Positions 34,211 to 45,928 of a stretch of 64,000 nucleotides of DNA are shown here, in pieces. The notes beneath the pieces were generated by a model. It was given only the letters and a program-made list of their open reading frames with translations. It did not search any database and was not told the origin of the DNA. The stretch is from Dolomedes plantarius (Eukaryota; Arthropoda; Arachnida; Araneae; Dolomedidae). The position numbers and the translations under genes were made by a program. Position 1 is the stretch's first letter. Every line of letters starts with the position of its first letter. The stretch lies in the NCBI GenBank assembly GCA_907164885.2, contig OU015499.1, positions 153,678,408-153,742,407 of the forward strand. Reading direction: 5' to 3'.

Positions 34211-35312
34211 ATACCGTACAAAGCTAGAGAAGTGTATTCTAGTTGATTCCACAGAATGAACATTGAATACATGCATCAGAACTAGAAATTACCTTGACAG
34301 TTGTAAAAATAATTCAGAATTATGACCAACTGAAGTCTATCAAAGATGAAGATGGCAATAAGCTGATCAAACAAATAGAAGTATTAAAACATATTGTTTC
34401 GTAAACCCTATAAAAAAATTACAATAGCTAAAAATGAAAGCTACTGGCTTTTCAAATGCATTTATATCTATAAGATATTTTTAAATATTCATGTAACTGT
34501 AGCATTGGGAAAAAGCTTTACTACATAAAAATTACTTAAAACATACCTGAGGTGAACCATATCGAAGAGACACAAAAGCCTTGCAATAATGCCGATAGAG
34601 CATGTAGAAACAAGGAAATTAAAACTTCATTAATTTATAAAATTCGAAATATTTAAATATTAAAATGTAGAATTAACACAAAATCTATAAATTTTTTAAT
34701 TTATCACATTTCCATAAATTATGAATATCAGAACATGCATCGATACAAGAAATTACCATGACAGGTATAAAAATGATTCAGAGTTATGACCAAATGCAGT
34801 CTATAAAACATGAAGATGTAGATAGCTATAAGCTGGTCGAAGAAATGGAAGTATTAAAACCTGTTGTTTCGGAAATCTTATAATAGATCTACAATAGCTA
34901 CAAATGACAGCTACTGGCTTTTCAAATGCATTTATATTTTTATGGATAGTTTTAAATATTCATGAAACTGTAACATTAGAAAAAGAAGCATTTCTGCATA
35001 AAAATTACTTAAAACATACCTGAGGTCAACAATATCGCAGAATAGACTCAAAAGCCTTGCAATGCTGTCTATAGAGCATGTAGAAATTTTTTTTATTATT
35101 TATTAAATATTCTTTTATGCCTGGGGGAGAAGGGGAGATTAAATACACAATTAAAATGTAGTTTTAAACTGTTCCAAGTATAATTTTTACAATAAAATAT
35201 TTTTCAAAATTCATAATAAGGCTGTCATAAATATCAGTTCATACAGCTTTTATAAATCTTGAAATATTTCCAATGAAGAAATCTTTAGAATGCACAGTTC
35301 AGAGAATTAAAC

Positions 35313-35314
<2 letters not shown>

Positions 35315-35363
<49 letters not shown>
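35315..35363. repeat. (TA)n microsatellite
   Basis: Shorter paralog of the tract at 4543. Confidence 0.95.
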
Positions 35364-35367
<4 letters not shown>

Positions 35368-35486
35368 CACTAATTGTGTACGGTTCTGAAGTGTGAATTA
35401 TTTTATTTCTGCTTTAATAAGAATTACAATTTCAAATATCAAGTATTACTCTTAAATCATCTTCTCTGAAATACATTGATTTAAAA

Positions 35487-35786
35487 CAGGGGTGTCACAC
35501 TCAAAGGCTAACTTCGGCCAAAAAAAACAAGGTTTAACTATAGGTGGGCCGCAAAAAAAAAAAAATATTAATAGAAATGTAGGTTTATTACAGTATATTC
35601 AACATAAATATACACATTTTGTTTAATAATAGCAAAAAAAAAAAAAGTATAAAAAAAAAACACTTAGCGAATTCTTCCTATCTAATCATAATTCTGCATT
35701 GGTTATTTCATTATATATTATTGTGTGCCAGTATATTGGCCGGGCCGCAAAAATGTTCGCCGCGGGCCGCGAGTTTGACAACCCTG
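35487..35786. mobile_element. hAT-type MITE (CAGGGGTGTCAAACTC family), copy B
   Basis: 300-bp paralog of the element at 4728 at the same place in the duplicated module. The left end is CAGGGGTGTCACACTC. The right end, reverse-complemented, is CAGGGTTGTCAAACTC. The target duplication is ATTTAAAA/ATTTATAA with one later change. Confidence 0.85.
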
Positions 35787-36755
35787 ATTTATAACTTTAA
35801 ACAAGCATACTATAATGAATGATACACCTAAAATGATGAATATTTAGGCATATTGCATTTAATGCTGTTGCTGTTATCTTTGTTGCAATGAAACATGAGC
35901 ATGAATGTTATTTATTAAATGTTGTCATCAAAAATTCTAACACTGAATGACAAAGAAACAAATAACATAAAAAAATTATTTAACTACAATATAAACAAAA
36001 AAGTTCTCTAACAGAAGAGTGAAACAAGAAAGCAATGACTAAATTGCATATCGCTGTTCATACTGCAAAAAAGTAAAATCTCACCAAATTTGGTGCCAGT
36101 TCGTCATTTATGAGGAACCCTCAATCTTTTAATCAATTCCATAAGTTTCACATGAAATTAACAGTGTATATCAATGTCATTGTAATTTTTAAATATTTAA
36201 TGCACATAAATGATTGTTTCTTAACTTTGGAAACCTTTAGATATTTTAAGAATTTTAATACATTGTAAGCATGGAATCAAATAAAAAATAAAAAACCAAA
36301 CACATGAATGTTAGGGAAAAGTATTGGATTTTTCATAGCAACAAATTTGGTAATAGTATAAGTGGAGTTTTTGTTTATGCTCTGCAACAAGGAATAAAAT
36401 CTGGAAGATGACAGCTTACTCTTAGTTATTCCTATCTGGGTTACGAAGGTTTTACTCCAGGCCTGAGTGCATCTGGTACATTACTTCACCTTCGTTACTG
36501 CTTTTGAATTCTAATTTTTTCAAATGAGGATTCATAATTTTAATTTTTTTTTAGTTAATTGTGTACCCTTTCCTAATATATTTCAGTTTTCTTCTTAGTC
36601 TTATAAATTGATTTTTATACTTTGGAAATATTCAAAATTTTAATATTTGTTCAAACAATTCACCAATAATGCTATTGACACTATTTTTTTTTTTTATTTT
36701 CATCGTTCTATATATGTTGCAATTATCTTGCTAATAACTTTTAAATTTTATGTAC

Positions 36756-37051
36756 TTTACCTATTTATTTATTTTTTTACAATTTTAGTAGTTTTACGAG
36801 TTTAAATTGAAGTATTTACATGTTTATTATCTAGCTTTTAAGATTATTTATAAAAATAAAATTCTTGTATTTGGAATATACTGTTTCCCCCAGAACATTT
36901 TCTACAAGCTATCCTATGTTGTATTTTTAAACTATTTAAATTTTGACCTACGTCTTGAAACCTATTTATATATTTGGACACTTTGCAAATATTTTGACAG
37001 TTTTAATTATTTATTGTAGATAAATGCTGCATTCACATTGAAAAAAATATA
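36756..37051. other. AT-rich unique stretch
   Basis: Lies between the L module and the 784-bp element. It contains a 70-codon plus-strand frame (36807-37019) rich in Tyr, Phe, Leu and Ile, which is what AT-rich DNA gives by chance. Nothing identified. Confidence 0.4.
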
Positions 37052-37835
37052 GGTTAATCGGAAGAAGTTGGGGCTGCCGCCAACTTGGCGATTATTTACT
37101 TCCTGTTATGATGTATCCCCTTTTCTGGTTACCCCTACAATTCCATCTGAATGCGCCTTTGATAGTGTTTGTTCAATGCTTTTCAGTTAGCCGTTTATTG
37201 CTATGTTGGTTAAAGATGTCGTTTCTAAATATCAGGGTAGGATTTTGGATATTGTTAGATGTAGATTTTCGCAATAGAGACTAGGGGGGGGGGGGGGTAC
37301 AAAGGGGTCGTAAATGACGCACTAGTCCATGGTTTCTTACATTCGGGTCGGATAATATTATTTGATTTTTTTGTGGGATAAGCTTTGTTTTACTGACCGC
37401 TACAGCCAGCGGAAGCTTTTTTTTACTGTACAACAGCCAGCGGTATGTAGCGAAGCCAGCGGCTGGGGATTTTCTGTAATGTTTTTGGACGGATGCGTAA
37501 CGGAGCGTAGCGGAGTGAAGCAAGGGTATCTGAGCGAAGCGAAGATCCCGTGTGCACCTACGAGTTTCATAAAGCCAGCAGTAAGTTTGTTTTCCAATTT
37601 ATTGTTTACATTTCGCAGTTTAAGCCTAACAGCTCTCCAAACGGGATTTTGGCGCCAAATTGGCGATGGCCCGTTGCGTATATTACATCTGTTAATGTAT
37701 TTTAAACTTTAAACTTTTAAAAACAACAAAATATGAGCGGGGGAAAAAAATCGCGGACTCAGAAACGCAAATTTGGCGACTTTTCGAAAAAATCGCCAAA
37801 AAGTCGCCAACCGCCCCAGCTTCTTCCGATTTACC
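37052..37835. mobile_element. 784-bp inverted-terminal-repeat DNA transposon, short copy
   Basis: Same family as 6936-9931. The left end is GGTTAATCGGAAGAAGTTGG. The right end, reverse-complemented, is GGTAAATCGGAAGAAGCTGG. It is flanked by a perfect 8-bp target duplication, AAAATATA (37044-37051 and 37836-37843). It shares about 100 bp at the left and about 110 bp at the right with the long copy, and has a different interior that is GC-rich (37285-37690). An 8-bp target fits hAT, P or Merlin groups. The termini do not tell me which. Confidence 0.85.
37285..37600. other. GC-rich insert inside the 784-bp element
   Basis: Base composition is unlike the surroundings. It has a run of G at about 37286-37299, four 'agccagcgg'-like repeats (about 37406, 37431, 37457 and 37575), then 'cggagcgtagcgg' and 'gagcgaagcgaag'. 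Overlapping frames exist on both strands (37362-37712 plus, 37281-37523 minus) but resemble no protein I know. Confidence 0.5.
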
Positions 37836-37843
37836 AAAATATA

Positions 37844-38314
37844 TTCTAATGTTGTTTATTAACTACTTATTGATAAATTTCATACAACGTATTAATTGTC
37901 TGGCTTAATGTTTTAAAACTGTAAGAAATAGTTATTTCTTAAATATCTTATCAGGAGAACTCCACTTGGTGGAATTCGACAACTTTTGGCCGAACGGCAG
38001 AGGATATGGAATTGCTCCCAATGTATTTTATCTTTTACCGCAATTATTAACAGTTCAAAAACATTTGTATAACTCAGAACCAACAAAGTTGTTAAACACG
38101 TTAGGTCTAGTTTGTATAATATTATAAATTTTGGATAAAAATTGTAAATTAAATTATCAGAGAAATCAGATTGGCAACTTTTGGCAATCTCTTGAAATCA
38201 TGGGGCGTATATTTTAATAGAACGCTATCATTGACCAGAAAGTAATAATATAATTTGCTGAAAACAACATACCATGGTCAGTATGCAGTTTTAACAATTT
38301 AATAGTTATACGTA
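37844..38314. other. AT-rich unique stretch
   Basis: Between the 784-bp element and the start of K copy B. Contains 'ttgctgaaaacaacataccatgg', also seen near 12190 and 40648. Otherwise nothing recognised. Confidence 0.4.
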
Positions 38315-38627
38315 TTGTATTAACATTCATCTTCACTCACTAAAAAATAGCATAAAATATAGAAATCATATATATCATAACAAAACTGTCTCTCGTGCAA
38401 TACAGAAAAAAAAATTAATTAATTAAATTTACTTGAATAGCTGTTTATTCTTCAAGCATCTAGATCAATGTTCTTTCATTCAATGTTGATCCATTCTAAA
38501 AGCTACGAAAATTGTCGGGAAGGAAACACTATTTTTCTTTTAAATACAAAGATTACAGAGAATTCCATGCTACAAACAACATAAACTACGCGCTTGAGAC
38601 TTAAGTGGTATCGTTGCCACTGGGGAG

Positions 38628-38635
38628 TATAAATA
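38628..38635 (+). promoter_or_regulatory. TATA box in K module, copy 3
   Basis: TATAAATA in the same context as the copies at 6308 and 10200, kept despite changes nearby. Function inferred. Confidence 0.35.
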
Positions 38636-38859
38636 TAACGAGCGTCTGTTTGTCATAGCTGCTCTTTGATATGCGCAAGCTCAGTAACACAGGCATGCTC
38701 CACAAGATTGTTGTGCTGTCGATGGTTTGTCATATTCGTTGTTTTTCTGCTTTTCTTTCTCCATGTTAAAATATGGAGGATAACTATGGAGGATAACTGG
38801 AAAATCTCTACATCAAATATTTCATTACATTATTTCGGGGTTGTTTTAAGGGTTACCAA

Positions 38860-39515
38860 CAGGGCCTTCCAGAGAGGGGGGGGGGCAACTGGGGCCCTTT
38901 GTCCCAGGCCCCCAACTGCTGTGGGCCCCCGAAAATTTAAAAAAAAATAATTTATTAGATTTCATCCGAAAGAAAATTCTGAAACTTGTACCGTACGGCA
39001 AAATTGAAAATAATCTCCTCAAAAATAGGGCCCCCCCCCAAAAAAAAATAAATAAATAAAAAGAATTATACGATAAATTAGATTTCTATTACTCCAAAAT
39101 AGTCTTCCGAAAAAGACGCAATTTAGTTTTCATGAAATATATAACTGTTTAGTCCTAACTGCTATAAAATTACATTCTTTCTAATAAATTGAAGACAGTA
39201 CTAACTACTAAAATAGATAGCAAAACAGATACCTCAGTTCATAATCTAAATATCTGCTGAATTACTAAGTTGTTAGATGTAGTTAAACTCTAGTTCTTTT
39301 TTTTCTAAATAAACATATTGTCATATTTATTGGAGTTTATAACAAGAGAACAGTGAAATGAAATATAATAATTATGTTAATTTTTCATGTAATAAAATGT
39401 TAAGTATGAGTAACTTAATTTGAATGTATGCTTTCGTTTCTTTCGATTTTTCACTTTTCTTGGGGCCCCCAACAAATTTTTGCCCCAAGCCCCGGTAAGT
39501 CTCTGGGCGGCCCTG
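38860..39515. mobile_element. hAT-type MITE (CAGGGCCGCC family), complete copy 2
   Basis: 656-bp paralog of 10428-11069. The left end is CAGGGCCTTCCAGAG. The right end, reverse-complemented, is CAGGGCCGCCCAGAG. The perfect target duplication GTTACCAA is at 38852-38859 and 39516-39523. It occupies the same site as the other copies, so it inserted before the module was duplicated. Confidence 0.9.
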
Positions 39516-40507
39516 GTTACCAAGCTAGAGGTTTATCATCGACCTTGCCAATCAGTCAATATAGCTACAAAACCTCCATGATCTTTTACGCATGACTTAA
39601 TTTCTTCGTTTGTTTAAAATTTAAAAAGGCGAATGGACGCAAGATGATGCTAATTCAAACGTAACGATAAAGAGATAGTTCATTTCAAAGATGCACAGCA
39701 CTTTTGCTAATATTCTCGAGAAAAATTTGCCATCATAAATTTATACTGAAACATTTTATAACAAGGAAAAACTCTTCAAACTTTATAGGAAAGAGCAAGT
39801 GTGAAGAAGGTGTAAAAAGTTATATTAATATTTTTTAAAACAAAAACTGATTTTGAAGAGAAATCATATTATGTTTTTTTAAGAGAAAATATATAATTTT
39901 TCTAACGGAAAAAAATATGTTTCTTCTGTATTCTTTTAAGCCTTTTTTTGTGTTAAGGCCAAATGAATACATCCCATTAAGGCGACAATGGACCATGAAA
40001 AACTTTTTTTTTTATTTATCAACCAATTGCTATGAAATTTTGTATACTTATACAGTGTTGTTTAGAGATAAAAATTCTAAATTTAAAAGAAAAATCAGAA
40101 TTTAATTAATTAAGATATTAATTAAAATCAGTTTGTTAATTACTCTAATTTTAAAATGCTCCACAAATCAATTTTTGTCTCAGACATCTAATTTTCTTTC
40201 TAAGCTAGCTTTATATAGTTATAATAAAAGTTAGTAGCAATATTTGATTTACAGTCATATTTATAAAAACTAGAAAAGAAATCGATAAAAATAGGTCATT
40301 TTATGCAAAATTTTATCAATTTTTTTTATTGTAAAAATTTTAAGGTGTTTTAAAAGAAAAAAATTTACTCGGCTTTCTCTTCTTGTATCACGAAGCAGTT
40401 ATAAACATGGATACTTACCTTAACATAAAATATTAAAATTTCCTTTTCATAACTCTGTAGAATAATCATTGAGTAAAATAAAGATAAAAATTGCAATTTA
40501 TAATTAA

Positions 40508-40545
<38 letters not shown>

Positions 40546-41269
40546 AATCTTCATAAAACTCTACATTGCTCCCCCCCTCAAAAAAAAAACACTTAGTAAA
40601 AACTCCTTTATTTTTATCATAGAATTATTCAACAGGAACTAATTTGCAAAAAACAACATACCATGGCTGAACAAGCAGTTTGCAATAGTTTAATAGTTAT
40701 AGGCAGTGTTGGGATTGAAATAAATTAACAAGCGGTTCTATGTCCTAATGACAATTTTATATATACTAAAAGATCTACCGAAAGTTAGTTTAAGAATTCA
40801 TGAATTAATTACTCAAATAAAAACAATGAAAGAGGTACGCAAAATTACTATGTTATGTTTTAAGAAAGATTTTTAAAATATTAAATGCCTGACAAACTAT
40901 TATTGAAGATATTTCCATACTGCTGTTTGAATAGCGTCCTCAGTTGCAATTTTCTTTGCTTTTTATCACAGGCAATGTGATTCATTCTTATCAATCTTTG
41001 CACTGTAGGAGTAGGATTCCATTCTTTTCTGATTAGACTGGACCAGCCGCCCGGTGCAGGGTAGGTTTACTTTTAAAAAATGTTTGTCCCGAGAACGATG
41101 CAGCTGGTGTTCATTGGCAAACGGTCCACGGAACCGATACCTACATCAGGTATGTGTTCTACAGAACGGATCCTTCTGGAAGAGAAATGGACCTTCCCCG
41201 AAATATTGCCATAGAGTTGGGAGAGCAGCATTGTCCCTTCAGGGATTCAAAAGACACTCTTTTGTGTTT

Positions 41270-42116
41270 ATTCAATCTACAAGTCTCGCAATGAAAGTTA
41301 TTTTCTTTTACTTTAGGTAAACCCGTCACACAATTATTATTATATGTGTTGACTATAAACTTAGGACAGACGTGCCCAAAACGTTTATGTCAAACTTCCA
41401 TATTGTTTTTATTTACTGCAGAGGACTCAAACGTAACATGATTATTTACCTTTCTGGGAATTTTTGTGTGTGAATAGTAAATGCCGTTCTTTAAAAATGC
41501 TTTAAACATCGTTTGCCCGTTTAGGGTAATTTTAATTCTGCCATGACCTCTTTTGAATGTTACACCTTTTGTGTCTGACCGAAAACCAGAAATTAAGTTT
41601 CGCCCCAGTTTTGGCAAATACATGAATCCCCAAATCCTAAAACCTGGGGTCCAAACCTCAGCTTTACGGTCCCGTTTCCCTTGATCCGGAAGGTTACTTA
41701 CTCCGTCAATGACTACAGCAATATTATCATCTGTGGTGGGAGTAGCAATTATTCGGTAAACTATTCCTTATCTTTGCAAAAATGATGAGATGCGGCGGTG
41801 TCAAGCACCCAAGTCCACTACATCTGTTCCGACCTACGGATGAAGCCTCGCGTCCGCTATGCCTTGCGGTCCGAGAAACTGTAATGCAATGATGACTTCA
41901 CGGTTAAGCGATGAAGGCGTCTATTGCAGTAACATGTACGAAATAAATCAAAAGACGTGCATGCGTTCCTCCCTGAATAGATGAGATTCGTAGGGTATGG
42001 GGAGTAACATTTGGTGAATATCCGCGAATAATTCTCGCTATGTGTAATTTGTCATTTCCGATGTTCTTGCTTACATCATATTGTGGCACAACATTGAGTT
42101 TCTTATATTTTTTCAC
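41270..42116 (-). pseudogene. Ty1/copia gag-pol remnant, copy B
   Basis: Best preserved copy. The minus-strand frame at 41390-41623 holds the GAG-pre-integrase segment (YLPKLGRNLISGFRSD, then FKAFLKNGIYY), a reliable copia signature. Just downstream HKRFGHV and CETC provide the paired His and Cys ligands of the integrase zinc domain. Upstream near 41790 is the protease-like WVLDTAASHH, where copia proteases normally have D-S/T-G-A. The gag-side frame is 41904-42116. Stops and frameshifts separate these pieces. RT and RNase H are not recognisable and no LTRs are seen. Confidence 0.8.
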
Positions 42117-42980
42117 TCTTCGCGAACGGTGCGAGTACTTCGAAACGTTTTATATTTATTATTATTTTATTTACGAGAATCGTAGGACTTGAATAAAAAA
42201 TATAAATTTTAAAAATTTCATTTTAAACTTTAATATAGTCAACTTTTAAAATGCTTTTTCAAAACTTAGAGTGTAAAAAAAATTTATTTTTTGCTATTGT
42301 AAGAAAATTTGTTTTAAGTATGTTTCTCATTTTTCTTTAAAACATTTATACTAAGAAAAAAAAAGTGCAAATGAAAAATTTTACAATTAATAAGTTTAAT
42401 TGCTCATCTCTTACTAGAAACATAAATAGTAAGTATACAAAATAAAATATTTTATTTAAACATGTTTTCATGTTTATCAGATACAGTTACTTTATTCTAA
42501 CTAGTTTAAATTTATAAGGCACGAATGTATGATAAATACTTTGAAAGGTCATTCATTGCTAAGGAATATTTCAGGAAGTGACAAAAATCCTCTCAAACAA
42601 ATTAGAAACCTTCCTATCCATCCTTATCCATATCAAAACATGAAATCCTTACTCTTTGGTGAAATGAATTGTGATAAAAACATAAAACAGTACTTGTAAA
42701 ACAGATGGCCACTGCTAATTCCCAGCTATCATTTAAGAACTGTTAATGTATATACATGATCAGTTCTTTACATAAAAAAAAATTAAGACCTCTTATAAAT
42801 ACCTAAACTGCTATAAATTTTCAGTAACTGAAAATAAGGAGTTTTTAAGGATTCTAGGAACTATGTATAAAAATTTGAGGTTAACCATTAGATAACTCCT
42901 ACTTATGAAAATCGGATTTGTGATATTAACTGCGGAGTAAACAAAAAAAAATTCTATACAAACATTCCTATTGCTTATTA

Positions 42981-43156
42981 TCTATATATATAAAACAATT
43001 CCGTGACTGACTGACTGATTGGCAGACAAATAACGCACAGACCAAACCGCTAGACCTAAAGGGCCGAAATTTTGCATGGTGATTCTTCTTATAGTGTATG
43101 GGTGCACTAGGAAAGATTTTTGAAAAATTCCTCATAGATTTTTGTAAAATTAAAGT
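42981..43156 (+). mobile_element. Helitron 5' end, truncated
   Basis: Starts TCTATATATATAAAACAA, then 'ttccgtgactgactgactg' and 'accaaaccgctagacc', as in H1 and H2. Homology ends at about 43156, where a tRNA fragment begins. Confidence 0.7.
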
Positions 43157-43193
43157 TTGGGATCTTCCCGCGTAGGTTCGAATCCTGCCGACT
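43157..43193 (+). pseudogene. tRNA-Ser 3' half fragment
   Basis: Contains a long variable arm with a GGGA-tct-TCCC stem (43159-43169) and a T arm of 5 bp, GTAGG/CCTGC, around TTCGAAT (43172-43188), followed by 'cgact' as in the acceptor 3' strand of eukaryotic tRNA-Ser. The 5' half, anticodon arm and A box are missing, because the sequence before it is Helitron. Confidence 0.7.
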
Positions 43194-44110
<917 letters not shown>

Positions 44111-44750
44111 CATACCTTAAAGTTTGCTATCCATAAAATATATTTACTCACATACATAAATGCATACATACCCGTAGTGTAACTGAAGATAAAATTACAA
44201 AGTTGTACTGAAATCCAACATAATAATAATATAAAAAGAAATACACGTAGATACACAGGAATTTTTATTCAAATAAAAGCACTTAATCTTCGTCTGTTTG
44301 TTGGCGGTTTTCTCTCCATAAAACAGACCAATTACGAGATAAAAATAACTTTTCATATAGCATGTTTTTAAATTTTCTGTTAAATCATATAAACTTGACA
44401 ATTCTATGTATTAATAAATACTTCTTTAAAATTTTTTTAATGAATTATCCCATCAACTTGAAAGAAATTAAAGTTAATTGGAAGTTAACTTGCGTTTCCC
44501 TTTTCGTTCCCGTCCCGGCCGATACATGGCTGCACCAGTCTACAAAACAAAATTATCTGAAAATGAATTCAATCCTGCTTAAAGATGGCTAAAAGTATTA
44601 AAATAATGCATTGTCATCGTGTTCTGAGCTGTTCTAAAAGTTTCAAAAGTCTAGATAGTCGGGAAGTTAGTTAAAATTCGATTGCAAGATTTGTACTGGA
44701 CAAACACACACACAAACAAGAAAGTGAGTTAATAAATCATGGTAAAAAAG
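44111..44750. other. AT-rich stretch, nothing identified
   Basis: Two short frames (44195-44401 minus, 44362-44592 plus) without family resemblance or conservation. Confidence 0.4.
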
Positions 44751-44885
44751 GATTTCCTTCTTTCAATGTTCATAGATGTCTATAAATTGACAAAATATCT
44801 GCAACATATATATCATTTTTAAAAACTATTTATTTTGTGAAGTGGCAACTACATTATTTTTCTTATCCTAAAAAAAGATGAAAAT
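44751..44885 (-). repeat. Q repeat fragment, inverted
   Basis: The reverse complement matches about 19960-20110 ('tagttgcca', 'gcagatattttgtcaattta'), with a short deletion. Confidence 0.65.
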
Positions 44886-44999
44886 AAAATGTTGTTCTTG
44901 TTTTTTCTGTTATCAAGTTCTCCAATCTTCATTCATTTAAAAGGTTAAAGGGTGGTCAAATGTTTATAAAAACGTTTATTTCAACGTAAGTAGTGTAAA

Positions 45000-45250
45000 A
45001 ATAAGAGTTCTGCGTCAGGGAGCATGGCGTGCCCTAGAGGGGCGGAGCCTAAAATGGTCGGAGCTTAATGTGTGACGTGGACCAATCAGAGCGCGGCTGG
45101 CCATCTGGTGGTCGATTTGGACCAATCAGGAGAAGGCAGTGCCGTTTGTGCCCCCTAGTGGAAAAACCTGGAACTGCTTAGTCGAGAAAATGCAGGGATC
45201 AGCTAGGTGCTCTGCGGAGCGCCACCTATTCGCCAAATATGGAACTAAAT
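45000..45250. promoter_or_regulatory. GC-rich segment with two CCAAT motifs
   Basis: 'ggaccaatcagagcgcgg' (about 45079) and 'ggaccaatcaggagaagg' (about 45119) repeat an inverted ATTGG core with the same flanks, in DNA much richer in G+C than its neighbours. CCAAT is the NF-Y site. No gene starts nearby that I can name, so it may be promoter debris from a transposon. Confidence 0.3.
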
Positions 45251-45493
45251 TTCGTACAAGGTTACGAGTATTACTGCTGCCATCTATTGACAAAACTTAG
45301 AACCATAATGAGACTTTGAAAATTTGTGAAAGGTTAGAAGGGATATTCTTTTTACAACATTAAGTATTTTGAGCGGATTTTAAATCATATAAATAATTTT
45401 ACATAAGTAGAACCAACAACAAATAGAGTTAAGTATATAAAACAAATCACTTACCCACTGCTAGTAGACTTGGCTAAAAAATAGTTATGAAAA

Positions 45494-45714
45494 CCTGAAA
45501 ATAAAATTTTTTTCTGGATTGTCCCACAACCACTCGATATAACACGAGTATACCGCAACAATCCGCATTATTAAATCTGTAAGAGAAGATATTAAATTTA
45601 CTCTGAAAAAAATTTATTTTTAATAGGATTGTTCCCACCAACCATCCGATATAACACGAGTATACCGCAACAATCCGCATTATTAAATCTGTAAGAAAAG
45701 ATGTTAAATTTGCG
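45494..45714. repeat. tandem duplication, unit about 110 bp
   Basis: Two copies, each containing 'cgatataacacgagtatacc' and 'attattaaatctgtaag'. The 86-codon minus-strand frame over it is a repeat artefact. Confidence 0.85.
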
Positions 45715-45928
45715 CCGCACATATATATAAACATAAGGGTACCCTTTGAAAAGAATAAGAAAGCACATGCAAAAAAATAATTTAATAAATAAATAAAAAT
45801 AAAATTTAAAGAAATAGAGGCTTTTAAATTTTCATACGGAACAGTTTAAAGTGTAAATGGCCATATATTTAAAAAATTGTTTTAAAAAATCTATGCATAG
45901 ATATAAAATTATATTAATTAAATTATAT

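Larger units (their letters stand above)
28510..36755. repeat. L module, copy B with its zinc-finger-proximal part
   Basis: 28580-30790 matches 54415-56400, and 30793-36755 matches 1-5990. A roughly 1.1-1.5 kb subunit is tandemly duplicated inside: 'gccatgtctt' at about 29647 and 31122, and 'cataagctcaggtgagg' at about 30827 and 31969. The duplicate is absent from copy C. Short frames (28668-28856, 32800-33006, 33332-33643) are not conserved as proteins. No gene apart from the LINE remnant. Confidence 0.85.
38315..42980. repeat. K module, copy B
   Basis: Collinear with 5993-6930 plus 9932-14565. It contains the TATA box, a full hAT MITE, a copia remnant and the single-copy 131-base unit. The 39524-40900 part is AT-rich with (TA)n runs at about 40507-40545. 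The frames at 38666-38950 and 39917-40105 are not conserved as proteins. Confidence 0.85.
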
